This document shows, piece after piece, positions 25,452 through 36,705 of a DNA stretch of 64,000 nucleotides. A program made the position numbers and the translations under genes. Origin of the DNA: Ceratodon purpureus (taxonomy: Eukaryota > Streptophyta > Bryopsida > Pseudoditrichales > Ditrichaceae); NCBI GenBank assembly GCA_014871385.1, contig CM026431.1, positions 8,653,964-8,717,963 on the forward strand, in the 5' to 3' direction. Every line of letters begins with the position of its first letter. Position 1 is the first letter of the stretch. The notes beneath the pieces were generated by a model that saw only the letters and a program-made list of their open reading frames with translations, was not told the origin of the DNA and made no database searches.

Positions 25452-27841
25452 CTATGCTTGGAAAAAAGAAATTATTGGGGTGTAGACATCTGCGCTTGCA
25501 TTGGTGCCCATTACAAAATCTGCATGAGCATACTGTGGGAGGTAAATAACTTGAGGCGTTCCTTGCAATTTTTGTATCAAATCTGCGACATCGTCCGGAT
25601 CTGCAAGTGAATCGTTGCCACCATGCGCTAGCAAGATGGGCAGTGTTGCTGGAATGGCGGATACATCGTACTCCGGTGGAAAGAAAGAGTTGTATTTCTT
25701 GAGGTTGTTCCAGAAGCCATGGTCATACATGCTGAATCTTCCTGAGCGTACCACTGCACAAGCCATGCCCACTCACATGTGTTAGGAAAAGCAATTCTCT
25801 ACTAGGTCGTTCGTATCTCTTTAGGTTTAACTCTTTTCGCTGTGCTTGGGCATTGCAAAAATGATAATTCTGAGGAATTTTCGCATGATATAACATTCAA
25901 GAAACGTGCAATCCAAGTGTTTTTACAGCAAAGATGGAAGTGGTACTTACTTTGAGCCATTTGTGCCAAATTCCGCATTGAAGTGGATTGAATTGAATAT
26001 CTGTCATAGAAAGATTTTCGTGACGCGTTGAAACAACAATTTGTACCTGGATGAGAAGAACACCAAATATGTCATAAAGATTACTATTTTCAACTTGAGT
26101 TTTTTCCAAATTCCAAATCTAATATTTGAGATGGTGTCAATTCATAATGTGAAATAAGTACCTGTTATTTGACTCATGAATTCATGTCTACAATCGACTT
26201 CGGAGGATGTACATGTAATATCCATAAATTTCTTCCCTGTGTCGCTGCTCAGAACAGAAGTCTGTACATTAGAATGTAGTCACTGAAATTATGCATAATG
26301 TGGTCTCCATAGAAAGTTCATGTAGTTGGAATTGTGCTGAAAATCATGCTAAAAGAAATATTCTGTTACCCAAATTGATAACCAAAACTTTACCTATATG
26401 CGTTAAATTCTGCCACACCCGCAAGTAAAAGAATCTGCACACAGACGTAGCACCAATGTATAATTTATGAAACGATTGAAGTTGAGATTTCAAAAGTTCG
26501 GATGCTATGAGTAATGATTCTGCAAAAGAATAAAAATTACCTCATCAACGAATAGATAAGAAGCAGCTGACGCGATAGGGGAGGATATGTGTCCCAAAGA
26601 GGCAATAGGACTCAACAAAGCTGCTTTAGATACAAGGTTGACAGTAGGTCCTTCAGAGAATGTTGCAAGTGCCGTCATTGTTCCCTGTGAACTCACACAA
26701 AACTTTATTATCGTCTTGAATTTTTGTTACCATCTGCATCCATCACAACTGGGCAAAGGAAATTTGCCAACCGAAACTTGATAAAATTCAACAGCAATTT
26801 ATTTCTTCTGCTTTATAAATGAATTATGTCAAAACATACGGTCAAAGTGGGATACATTGTCATCCTAGCAACATATTCTAGGCAAGAAAAAGACACCTGA
26901 GAATATCCAACGTAATTGATTTGTTCTTTGGAGCTGTCGTAAACATGCTGTAACATTGCAGGCAAGTCCGTTTTCACAAGATTGTCCCAGGTCCAATCCC
27001 AAAACTCCTACAGAATCAAGATCAACAATAATGTAATCAGTAACGGTCCTTCAAGATGTCATGAAACTCTGAAATTGTACACACAAGAGAGTAGTGCTTC
27101 CACCTTGTCGTTTCTGGTGTATTTCAGGTGGCCAAAGGTATAGTTTGAAGACCGAGTGTTTCCGATCCACACTTCATACCCAGAGTTAGCCATCATGAAC
27201 GCCAAAGAACCATTACTTGGATTGAGCACCCATGTTTCTCCCCCCTAAACCCATGTCCACACCCATAAATTCAGTGCAGAATGAATGATCATGTATAACC
27301 TGAATATGTATAACCCTTGTGGTCACATGTAAGTTACATTTAATTTAGTACATGAGTTCCCTACTATGAACTTCTTACATGAATCATAACAATAAAAAAG
27401 CGCCCATGGAATGTATTATTTTTGAATACCTCCATAATGCCGTGATAGAGAAATGCAGGGCCTTTGGCCACCGTGAGAGGATTAGTGGTTGATATTCTTT
27501 GAACAGCAAGCAAATACCCATCTTCAGTTTGGACCTGAAAAAATGATCCACATATAAAATTCTAAGAATATGAAAAATTCTTGCGAAGGATAGGAGGCCA
27601 GCAATTTTGAACAATGAAAGCAGAGATTAAACAAATATTTGTAATTTAAATGAAAGAGCTGATTTGTACTTACCACTTCTTCGGTGCACTTGTAAATGGT
27701 TGGGCTAACAAAAGACTCACAAAACCCTGTGCTCTGTGATGGGGAGGGTAACTGAGCCCTTACTACTGCATCTTGCAACATGAGGAGGAAGAAAAAGTAT
27801 ACTACTCCCAGAACTTCCATTCCAATAACCTGCTTCAGCAT
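25452..27841 (-). CDS. Acid-lipase-type alpha/beta hydrolase (triacylglycerol lipase, LIP1-like)
   Basis: Predicted secreted or endomembrane esterase that hydrolyses acylglycerols or related esters; the true substrate is not deducible. Nine exons in transcript order: 27841-27674, 27534-27430, 27244-27104, 27007-26897, 26684-26541, 26434-26394, 26244-26162, 26046-25951, 25753-25452. They total 1,191 bp (396 aa) with phases closing. A hydrophobic signal peptide begins at MEVLGVVYFFFLLML (about residues 8-22). The lid/N-domain motif is TEDGYLL. The oxyanion region is LYHGIME. GNTRSSNYTFGH follows. The nucleophile elbow is GYSQG with Ser174 at an exon junction. Asp344 lies in HGGNDSLADPDDV and His373 in YAHADFV, so the triad is complete. 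ATG 27841 is the first base after a CAG acceptor, so translation might begin upstream or at the internal Met (27820). Length fits the family (about 390-420 aa). Confidence 0.88.
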
Positions 27842-28138
27842 CTGTTCTTCACGACAGGTCAGCAGATTGAACAAGTCTTCAAGAAATGCATATATTACAT
27901 GGGATATTACAAGAGACAAACGTTTTTCCAAGCCTAAGTAATCTTTAGGTCTCATTTTTCTAATAAGCCCTATTATGTATCACAACATTATATTATAATA
28001 TAGCATGCCACCATTCCAACTGAAGGTCAGGGTTTTGCAGCTAGTTGTAATTGGCTTCGACTGGTGCGTTGCAAAATATTTAAATTAATGACCTAACTGG
28101 TTACAGTATTTAAAACAGTGGTCGAGGAAAGTGCTTAC

Positions 28139-28360
28139 GTTGAGGTAGTGCATAGGCAAGTGGAAGCCTGGGCTGATAACCACTTCCAAGAGTAATATTG
28201 TCCTGCGATATTGGGGCAGCAGCATTCCAACTCCATTAATTTCATTCAGGGCGTGCTCAACAGGTCTAAGAAGCTCAAATGTGTTAGATTTGGAGATAAC
28301 TAGTCCTGCAAGTGTGTGATAGTTCACTGCAAGTAGGTTTCCAAAAAAGTAATAGTTCAC
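28139..28360 (-). other. Probable upstream exon (5' UTR or N-terminal) of the lipase gene
   Basis: An open minus-strand segment ends at a good donor (GTAAGC, plus-strand 28133-28138) in the same phase as the acceptor in front of the first lipase coding exon. The encoded sequence is not recognisable and the lipase already has a signal peptide, so this is more likely a transcribed leader exon than protein. Its upstream boundary is not resolved. Confidence 0.4.
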
Positions 28361-29966
28361 AGCTCACTTCACCGTCCTTTTGAGGACTCTTTAACAAAAC
28401 TACATGCCAGGAGTAAATATCCAGAGGCTAAATCAACGAGTTGCGTTAAATTAATGGCGGAGAAGAGTACATATCGCTGCTAATCCCTCGGAACAATGTA
28501 AACCGTTCTAGCTAACTCGTACGTGGCTCCTTCAGAACTTTGAGTAGAGATTAAGTGCAGAGGCTAATGAAAATGTAATTAGGGTCGTCGGAAAAGAGGT
28601 GACTACTCCTGAATATCATGCGCGATCACAGCCACACTGAGTCATGGTTTAGAAGCTGTCTTGATGAACACGCCCATGGTTACTAAATGAAGGTGCAATT
28701 GTATGTTCCTGCAGAACATGGATGCTCGATGTCTACTGCTTTCATTTTACGGTTTCTAATGAGATAGTACACTAAAGCACATGATAGACAGATACTTCGG
28801 GTCAGGTCATGATAACTGTATGTTCAAAATTTCCATAGCCACCTCCAGCCACACCCTTGAAACATATCTAATCCGACAGTTGCAATCTGGAGTTCCTTCA
28901 GCTGTTCAATATCATTCAGATTAACCAAGCAAAATATTCCAAATCAACTTCACTCACCCCAAAAATCGCAACGTCGCAGGTACAAATCTTTAGAGTCGGC
29001 GATCCACTTCAGACAGCTACTGAGCTGGAATCAGACGAAACAAGGAGGCGAACTTTAATGCGGTGCAACATTGTACCTCAACCTTAACCTGGAAAACCAA
29101 TTCACCATCTAGTTTATCGATATAATCCACGAAGTTGTCGCAGCTTCCTGAAGTTTCAATGTTCAACTACACAAAACACAATACCATCATATTTCAAGTT
29201 CGGAACACACAATGCAATAATCTACAGAGCATCATATCCTTGTTGAAAACATATACCTCACAATGAGCTGAGCAAGACTAAAGCGGTGGATGCACATATA
29301 ATCAGCTGGAGACTTACAAGAGAGTATGGCGAAGTCCGAATCTCCAGATCTTTGGCCTGTAAGTTTATAGTATCGATGAAACCTGTGTGAGCTATCAGTT
29401 AGCTCTGGCCGGTGGTGTAAGATGTGTAAGCTGGCGCGGAAGACGCTTGGGAGCCGAAAGTCGCAGGGGAGGACACGGAATGGGTGTCAGAGACACAGAC
29501 TGAGATGGGGATTTGCCACCCACTGTCCAGGTGCGGCGGCATTGATGGGATGAGCAATGCTTGAGTTAACTTGCAGTACTAACTCCACCTTAAGTTAGCT
29601 TTACGGCATGCTGATGGGTTGATCATACAGCTTATGCACGAGATCATTACAGTGGTCCAATGATTAAGTCACAGCATTACCCTCAAGCGTGTGAATGCTG
29701 TACACAAATATCTGAAAATGCGTAATTCTAATATACATGGTCACAAAATGCATGATTTGATTAATACAGGAGTATTACACTAGTTGAGGTGCTGTTGCTG
29801 TACAGTTAGTGAATTGAATACAGAGCCTGAGTATCTAGATGAACTTGTCAGGTGTCTTTTCAACATTATGAAGAGTTCAGTGTTAAGTTAATATTAATTG
29901 AACGTTGCAAGAGAATTGAGAGTGGTAGAAGCTACTGGAAACTTTGAGTTGGTAACTCAGATCTTA
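28361..29966. other. Lipase upstream region and spacer; no further gene seen
   Basis: Moderate GC with many short stop-interrupted frames. It should contain the lipase promoter and perhaps more leader exons, but no motif is clear enough to place it. Confidence 0.4.
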
Positions 29967-30084
29967 GAGCATCCACACCGGTCCGCAGCAAGCCGGGACT
30001 GGGCTTCATATTCAGGGTTGCCATTGGTTGGCACCCCGAATATGAAGCCCAGTCCCGGCTTGCTGCGGACCGGTGTGGATGCTC
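29967..30084. mobile_element. PIF/Harbinger (Tourist-type) MITE, 118 bp
   Basis: Perfect 47-bp inverted arms (29967-30013 and 30038-30084) start with GAGCATCCACACCGG and are flanked by TTA on both sides (29964-29966 and 30085-30087). A 3-bp TTA target duplication and a GAGCATC-type terminus are typical of plant Tourist/PIF-Harbinger MITEs. The identical arms suggest a recent insertion. Confidence 0.88.
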
Positions 30085-30087
30085 TTA

Positions 30088-32690
30088 TTCAGCGGAGTAT
30101 GTGTCCAAATAGGAGGTGAATGTGGAGTATGGGACATTTGGGGATTAAGGAAGTGTGAAAGAATGAAAGATGTGTTAGTTAGATACGCAGTGTGAAAAGA
30201 GCTAGCATGTTCACTGCAATAATGAGGACACTTGACCAACTCAAGTTGACACCAGGAGTACTCACTTCCACACCTAAGGGTGGCCCCGAAAACCAATCAG
30301 TACCAAAAACCAATCAGTAGGGGCAATCACCTGAAAGTTAGATTCTAGCTTCCAACTCCAAAATTTAATGTACAAGGGAGCTAGATATTAGGGTGATTGG
30401 TTTTGGGAACGCCTACGATTTTACATTCAAAATTTTAGAACTAATTCAAAAAGAGTTCAAAAATTATGATTCCATCATCACCAGCCTCCCACAAACTTTG
30501 CAGATGCCTCAAAAAATATACACTTCACCACTCCACAATATACTTGCCAAATCTGAAATTTGATTGGTTTTCAGTACCACTACCTTAGTCAAGTTCGTGT
30601 ATTCGTTAGAACTCACCCACCTGAGCCAGACCTAGAGAAAGATAAATGAGTTGATATATTATAAATTGGAATTATGTAAATCCCCTGGTGAGCGTGGCTC
30701 GGAGCCTAGGTTCTGGAGGGGTGGTGCAAATCTCTGCTCTTATTATTGTGTTTGAGTGAGGTCTTTCTTGATCTCAAGAAAACCTCCATAGAGTAATTTT
30801 AGACTTGCGGCCTAGCGGTCTTGCCACCTGGAATTTAGCAAAAACAAACCAAAAAAAAAAACGGGATGCTAAAACAAGAAGGGCTAGAAAAATGGACCCA
30901 ACCGAGCATGTCATCCAAGCTACACTTCTTGGGGGAGAAATAAAGAGTTTCTTATAAGTTGCTGGAAGTAGGTCAGCAATACAAGTTCTAGAAAGCCCTT
31001 TTGGACAGACCATACAGTCACCACCACCTGCTCCTGACTCTTGCCTCAAATTTCAATGATATTCACAGTTTCTTAGACAATTTGACAATGTAACCTGCAG
31101 TGATCAGATTGTACTCTGGCAACTTGCAAGGTGAGGGGGCCATGGACAACAAGAGTAAGCCAGGGTTCCATTCTTAATGACCTTGCAGTGTACTGAATGA
31201 CCAGAGCACTTGAAAATGAACACAAATTGTCACAGGGTACAATAGTATGTGTTTGGAGTACTTCGTACTGATATTAGCTAGAGCGCAAATACGTTGAGTA
31301 TAAATGTTGATTATGAGTACATGGAAACTTGATAATGAGAGTAAGATTAAGGTTGAGACACCTAAAACCGATCACTTAAGGATTTTAGCAAATGTGTTTG
31401 AGGTGTATAATTTAAAGAGGACTTTTCATGTGTACCAACATAAGGTTCTTGTTGAATGCAAGAAGTTTTGTAATTTTATTCTGGATATTGAAATAATTAT
31501 AATTATTTGAAGTGAAAAGTTGAAATCACACATAGTCGAGATCTAAGGTATGTTAAACCGACCACCATGACACCTGAACTTACTCATGGTGCTATTACCA
31601 AAATATTCCTATACAATTCCCTTTCTACCTATCATGTTTGATACCTTCTTCTACATCTTCCAAAATTTTGAATTTTGAAAAAGATTGTGAGATGAATTTA
31701 AAGCTTCTGAGAAATGGAGAAGTCTGTTGATCAATCATGGGTGGTCGGTTGGGTATGAGTGTCTCAACCTTAGTAACCTATACTCAAAATCCTTAGAGAG
31801 TACAAACCTTGGACGTCTGTCTACAATAGACTATAGTGACACTGGAATTATGCTAACAACATGAACATTCTAAGTATAAAATAAAATTAGATTGTATGTA
31901 TGAGTATACTACTGAATAAAAGAATATTTCTAAAACTTAAAAAAATCATTTAAATTCTAAAAGATCACAATGGGATTTATTGTTTGTTACATATTTAGAT
32001 AAATATGTTGTTTGATATTGTCACATTATAACGGAATTCTTGTATGTCATAATGGACTGTGATAGTAACTGTAAGAAGTAGTTTTGAAATATGCATGACT
32101 GTTTTTGAAAAAATTAGATTGTTGTAGAATAAAATTTGTCTTAATATAATATCTACAATAAGAAGATATAGAATCTAATGACGTAAAAAGTAGCCGAGAT
32201 GACATGTTGAGTCTTGACCTAGTAGTTGATGTCATGTACCAAAAGAATGCCACCTAAATTGTTTTTTTAAGCTTCAAGCCTGTAAAGAAGCCATTGCAAA
32301 TTCAAAACCCTAGACCATGATGGTGATCATTAAGCTCAATCGATAAGGCCACCTACTCGGCAATAAGTTGCCTCTCGTTATAGAACGAGGTAGTGGCAAA
32401 CAAGCAAGGGAAGCACAAATTCCAAATGATCAGATTAAATATCACCTTCCGGAAAATCATGGCATTCCACCAAGGCGCCTTTAGACGGCACCTAAAACAA
32501 AACGCATATATCCAACTAGGAAAATTGTCCCATTCCAACAACTTTGAGATTGCTATTGGACTCTAGCCACACAATTATCAGAAAAACCAGCTAACTATTC
32601 TACAATAACAATTGATGCACGATGGATTGATGCCATGAGCAAGAGATAAACTCAATTTAGACAAACAATACTTCGGATATTGTAGATCTA
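30088..32690. other. Intergenic DNA, no supported gene
   Basis: Only short ORFs without recognisable domains are present. Near 31345-31395 a copy of the dispersed motif also present near 1530 (acacctaaaaccgatcacttaaggatttt) is visible. Other parts are AT-rich and featureless to me. Confidence 0.5.
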
Positions 32691-32699
32691 AGATAGACC

Positions 32700-33995
32700 A
32701 CTAGACAAAAAACCCTATTACGGAAAAATGTATATTCAAATTAAAAAATGACCACATAGTGAGGTTTAAAAATTAAAAGCATGGATAGTGGCACAAGGTA
32801 TTTAACTAAATGCAGGTATTGACTTCTTTAACGCTTTTGCACCAATAGTCAAATTTTTTGCTGCAAGAGCAGTTCTATCAATAGCAACAAGTAAAAATGG
32901 CATCTTAGGCATATGGATGTTAAAATTGCTTTTCTAAACGGAAAAATTCATCGGGAAGAATGTATGGAAATTCTAGATGGTTTTGAATCACCAACAAATC
33001 CGTTCAAAGTTTATCAATTAAATTAGGTATTATATAACCTTAATTGGGCAAAGGCTTGGTAAGCCAAGATAGATTCTTGGCATATTGAACAAGGCATGAT
33101 ACGGAGTAGTGCTGACTTCAACAAGCGTTAACCCAATTTAACTTCAAGATAAATATCTCGGCATTGACTTTGTATATTTTCTATCCAGCATCTTTCTATA
33201 CTAAAGAGCCTATATATGCAAATTACTTCACAAGTACTTGATGGCAGAATACTCATCAAACAAAGTTTCTATGGAACTAAGTTTGGGACTTCAAAGAACA
33301 ATGGGCTCACTAAAGGTAGATCTTGGACTGTACCAATCGATAGTAACAAGCGTTTTTTGAGTTATCAACGCAAGGCAAGATATCAATTATGTAGTTGGCT
33401 ATGTAAGCAAATATAAAAAATGCTCTACATAGGCATATTTCTGAGCAACAAAACAAATCTTTAAATATCCCAAAGGAACAATCGATCTTGCACTTCACAT
33501 TTCCAACAATCGCCCTAAAAACATTCATACCTTTGCAAATGCAGACTAAGGCCAAGACTTAGACATACAAAGATCAACATTAGGTATTGTTTGCAAGCTC
33601 AATGTGTCAACAATATATTGAATAAGAATAATTTGAAAAGTAATATTCTTCCCGTCAACAGAGGTAGAATGCCATGTACTCTCAAAAGCCATAGCGGGCA
33701 TCGTACATCTACAAAATATCTTTGCCAAACTTGACAAAAGCCTTCTATACCCAACCCCTCTATAGTGGTAATACTTCCTACATTAGATTAGTTGATATCC
33801 TTGTATTACATGAAGAAAAAAATACACAGACTTGAGAGCTCATTTTATTAAAGAGAAACCCAATTGAGCAAAGTAGATGTAGAATATTTTCACACTTGTA
33901 AACACCAATCAAACTTCTTAACAAAACCCTTAACAAACCACAAATTTTTATTGAACAAAGAAGGATTTGGTGTCAAACCCCTATCTACTAACTCG
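32700..33995 (+). pseudogene. Decayed Ty1/Copia retrotransposon polyprotein remnant
   Basis: Translated in shifting frames with several stops, the region resembles the Copia reverse transcriptase and then RNase H. At about 32750-33030 there is a KLKAW(I)VAQG-like block, FNAFAPIVKF and AARAVLSIATSKNG. At about 33540-33620 there is an RSTLGIVCKLNVSTIYW-like block. At about 33860-33990 there is VEYFHTC, then FLTKPLTNHKF, matching the usual end of Copia pol. No LTRs, gag or integrase are seen. It is an old, non-coding fragment. Confidence 0.72.
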
Positions 33996-34728
33996 TTCAC
34001 GAGAAGAACTAAAGTCAAGGTACAACTTTGCCTCTCCCCTAGATTTGAAAGCTCTATGTTTTGCCCCACTAAACCCTCTTATATGTTTCTCACACTCCTC
34101 CTACGTAAGATAAATCCTTGGACAAAGCCCCCTTCTTACTACATAATCCCTTCTTCCTTTCAAAGCCAAAGCACCATCCAAACCTCAAAACTCCATCACA
34201 AGACTTAGTTGTTTCACTTCTGCACTCACTTGACTTAACCTTGACTCACTTCTCCCTCTTTCTCCAAATTCTTCTTTGCTTCCACAAAAGTTCAACAATT
34301 GAACAACGTCATGTCAAATATGACATCACCTAGTTTTTGAAGAACAATCTACATCAACCAATTTTCCAAAATCAAGCAGATTTCAACCTGCAACGAGTCT
34401 ACTTCAATCAGAAAATAAAGTTTAAGTTGAAACATCTTCAATTACTCAAAAAAATGGGCCTTCTTCATTTCATCACCAAAACCAAACGACATTGCAAATC
34501 AACTTCAACAATGTACATATTCAGAAACCCCACCTATGATATTCACAAACCCCACCTATGATGTTGAATGTATATCAACACTTCTCATGAGTGCGCTCTC
34601 TAAATACAATGAGGGCAGGTTTCCACATGGGGATTGGTGTGGGCAGCCGATACTCAAAAAGGAGGAACCTCTACAGAAATGGGTGGAATTATGAGGATTC
34701 AAGATGATAAATTTCATTTGTATCAAAG
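33996..34728. other. Spacer after the Copia remnant
   Basis: Short ORFs rich in Leu/Ser/His without recognisable domains. The Copia element's own 3' non-coding tail may be here, but no LTR is identifiable. Confidence 0.4.
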
Positions 34729-35400
34729 AGGAGGAGCACAATAAAGTGGACCAAAAAAGTGCTTAGCTATTTGTCAATTTCAGCCTTTTTGTAAAAATTG
34801 TACAAAAGTGATGGAAAGATGTTATTGAAGTCAATTTTTTTTGCTAATATAGATTTTCAACTTGTTTTTCTACAACTTAGAAAAGTTTTGTGCAAAGCAG
34901 ACACTCTAAAGTTATTGTATGAGGGCTTCAAATCCAAGCAAAGTGAATGCAGTCATTTGAAAAAGTAGCTAAAAAAGAATAAAAAACTATCTAAAAATCA
35001 CTTTTGAAGAAGTGGTGCCTTCTATATATTTGAGAGGTATTTTCAAATAGACAATTTATATACTCAATAATTGGTTTAGGGTTCTAAAAGTACCGGAAGG
35101 ATGTTCTTTAAGAGGGTCACTTTAGCGGTACTTTTTGTGAGTTTCTTTTCACCAAACATTGTTTTTTAAATTGGAAAAAACATCTTTTAAAGACAATGGA
35201 GCGCAACAAATGAGGAAATTAAGACTTTGGAAAGGTTCATTTTTATGATTTAGAACTAATGGTCAAATTAAGTTTCAATTGAACATGTTCCTTTAATGTA
35301 GATATGTGTGAGATGCCTTTGACATCCTAAAAAGTGACTAAAATGCTGAAAAACTACACCAAAATGCTCAAAATCAACTTTAAGCTTTAAATTCATGTTA
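34729..35400 (-). mobile_element. Truncated third copy of the 738-bp MITE, inverted orientation
   Basis: It begins with a diverged terminus (gaggaggagcacaataaagtgg, compared with GGGGGAAGCACAATAAAGTG in the intact copies). It then reads as the reverse complement of the copies at 46825 and 47728: ggtttagggttctaaaagtacc, then aacattgttttttaaattgg, then caccaaaatgctcaaaatcaac. The last stretch of roughly 60-90 bp with the other terminus is missing, and the sequence stops at the left arm of the palindromic element at 35401. Confidence 0.7.
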
Positions 35401-36509
35401 ATATTCATAAGGTGGGAAATATATATTTCTACAAAATATAAGAGAAGACAAGTGAGATAATATAATTTCAACAAGTCATGTGTCTTTATATACTATACTC
35501 AAGCGATAAAAATAGGAAAGATGTTTTTGAAAGTAAATTACACCTCATAGTTAGAATTATCTTTTTTCATGTAAACACAAATTGTTTTTAAAAAAAAATT
35601 TAAAATGAAGACTTGACTTCCAAAATAAAAATAAAAGTTAATAAATACTATAGTGAAGCGATAAAAAATAGAAAAGATGTTTCTAAAAGTATAATACACC
35701 TTAAATTTAGAATTATCTTTTCTTCATCGACACAAATTGTTTGAAAATAAAGATAAGTGAAGATTTGACTTCCACAATAAAAATAAAAGTTAGTAAAACA
35801 AGTCATTTGTCTTGATATACTATAGTCAAGTGATAAAAAATAGAATTGATGATTTTAAAAGTATAATACACCTTCAATTTAGAATTATCTTTTCTTCATG
35901 TGGACACAATTTTTTTTTTAAATTAAGATAGGTGAAGATTTGACTTTGAAAATTAAGAAATTAAAATCAAATTAAAAATCTCTTATTTAAAATTTGGAAT
36001 TTGGAATGTAGAATTTGGAATTTGCAATTTGCAATTTGGAATTTGGAATTTGCAATTTGCAATTTGGAATTTGGAATTTGGAATTTGCAATTTGGAATTT
36101 GGAATTTGGAATTTGCAATTTGCAATTTGGAATTTGGAATTTGAAATTTGGAATTTGAAGTTTTACAGATCATGTAACAGAGAGTTTGAAAGTGAGAATA
36201 ACATAATAGGAAATAACAAAGGTAAATCAAAAATCAATCCAATTTCAAAGAAACATATGAAGAAATCATTTCAAAAATAAAGTTTTATTAAATTATTTAA
36301 ATATCATTTCTTAAACCTTTTCAATTCAGATGTATTATTGTAAACCATCTTCTATTTTCTATCATTTATCCCCTTTTCTAATACTTTTTTAGCCTCTTTC
36401 TCTTCTTTACGTTGTTGTACCAAGACACTCAGTGCAGCCATTTGCCTTTTTAATTTTTCACAAGCTGCTTTAATCACTTTTTCCTTTAAAACTAATGCTA
36501 TTCCAATTT
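35401..36509 (+). repeat. Left inverted arm of the dioxygenase element
   Basis: It contains three subterminal direct repeats, then an array at about 35989-36160 of the heptamers AATTTGG and AATTTGC. Its inner end is the reverse complement of the last ~160 bp of the dioxygenase gene. The stretch 36361-36509 is therefore an antisense copy of that gene's C-terminal coding sequence. Confidence 0.8.
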
Positions 36510-36705
36510 TCAATTGTAGTTTTACTTTTAGATGTACTTTTATTTTATACTTTTAATTTATTTTTTCAATGTTTGTACATGTTTCTCTATGTTTTATATC
36601 TTTAGTATATAGACTTATTCTTTTTATATTTCTATATTTTATTTATTTCAATACATATTTATTTTATTGATACTTGTGTTATTGAGATAAATTCATATTA
36701 TCAAT

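Noticed and set aside
36029-36280. 83-aa ORF of repeated N-L-(Q/E)-F-(A/G)-I-W
   Set aside because: It is a read-through of the AATTTGG/AATTTGC heptamer array (7-bp units cycle all frames), seen again in the right arm.
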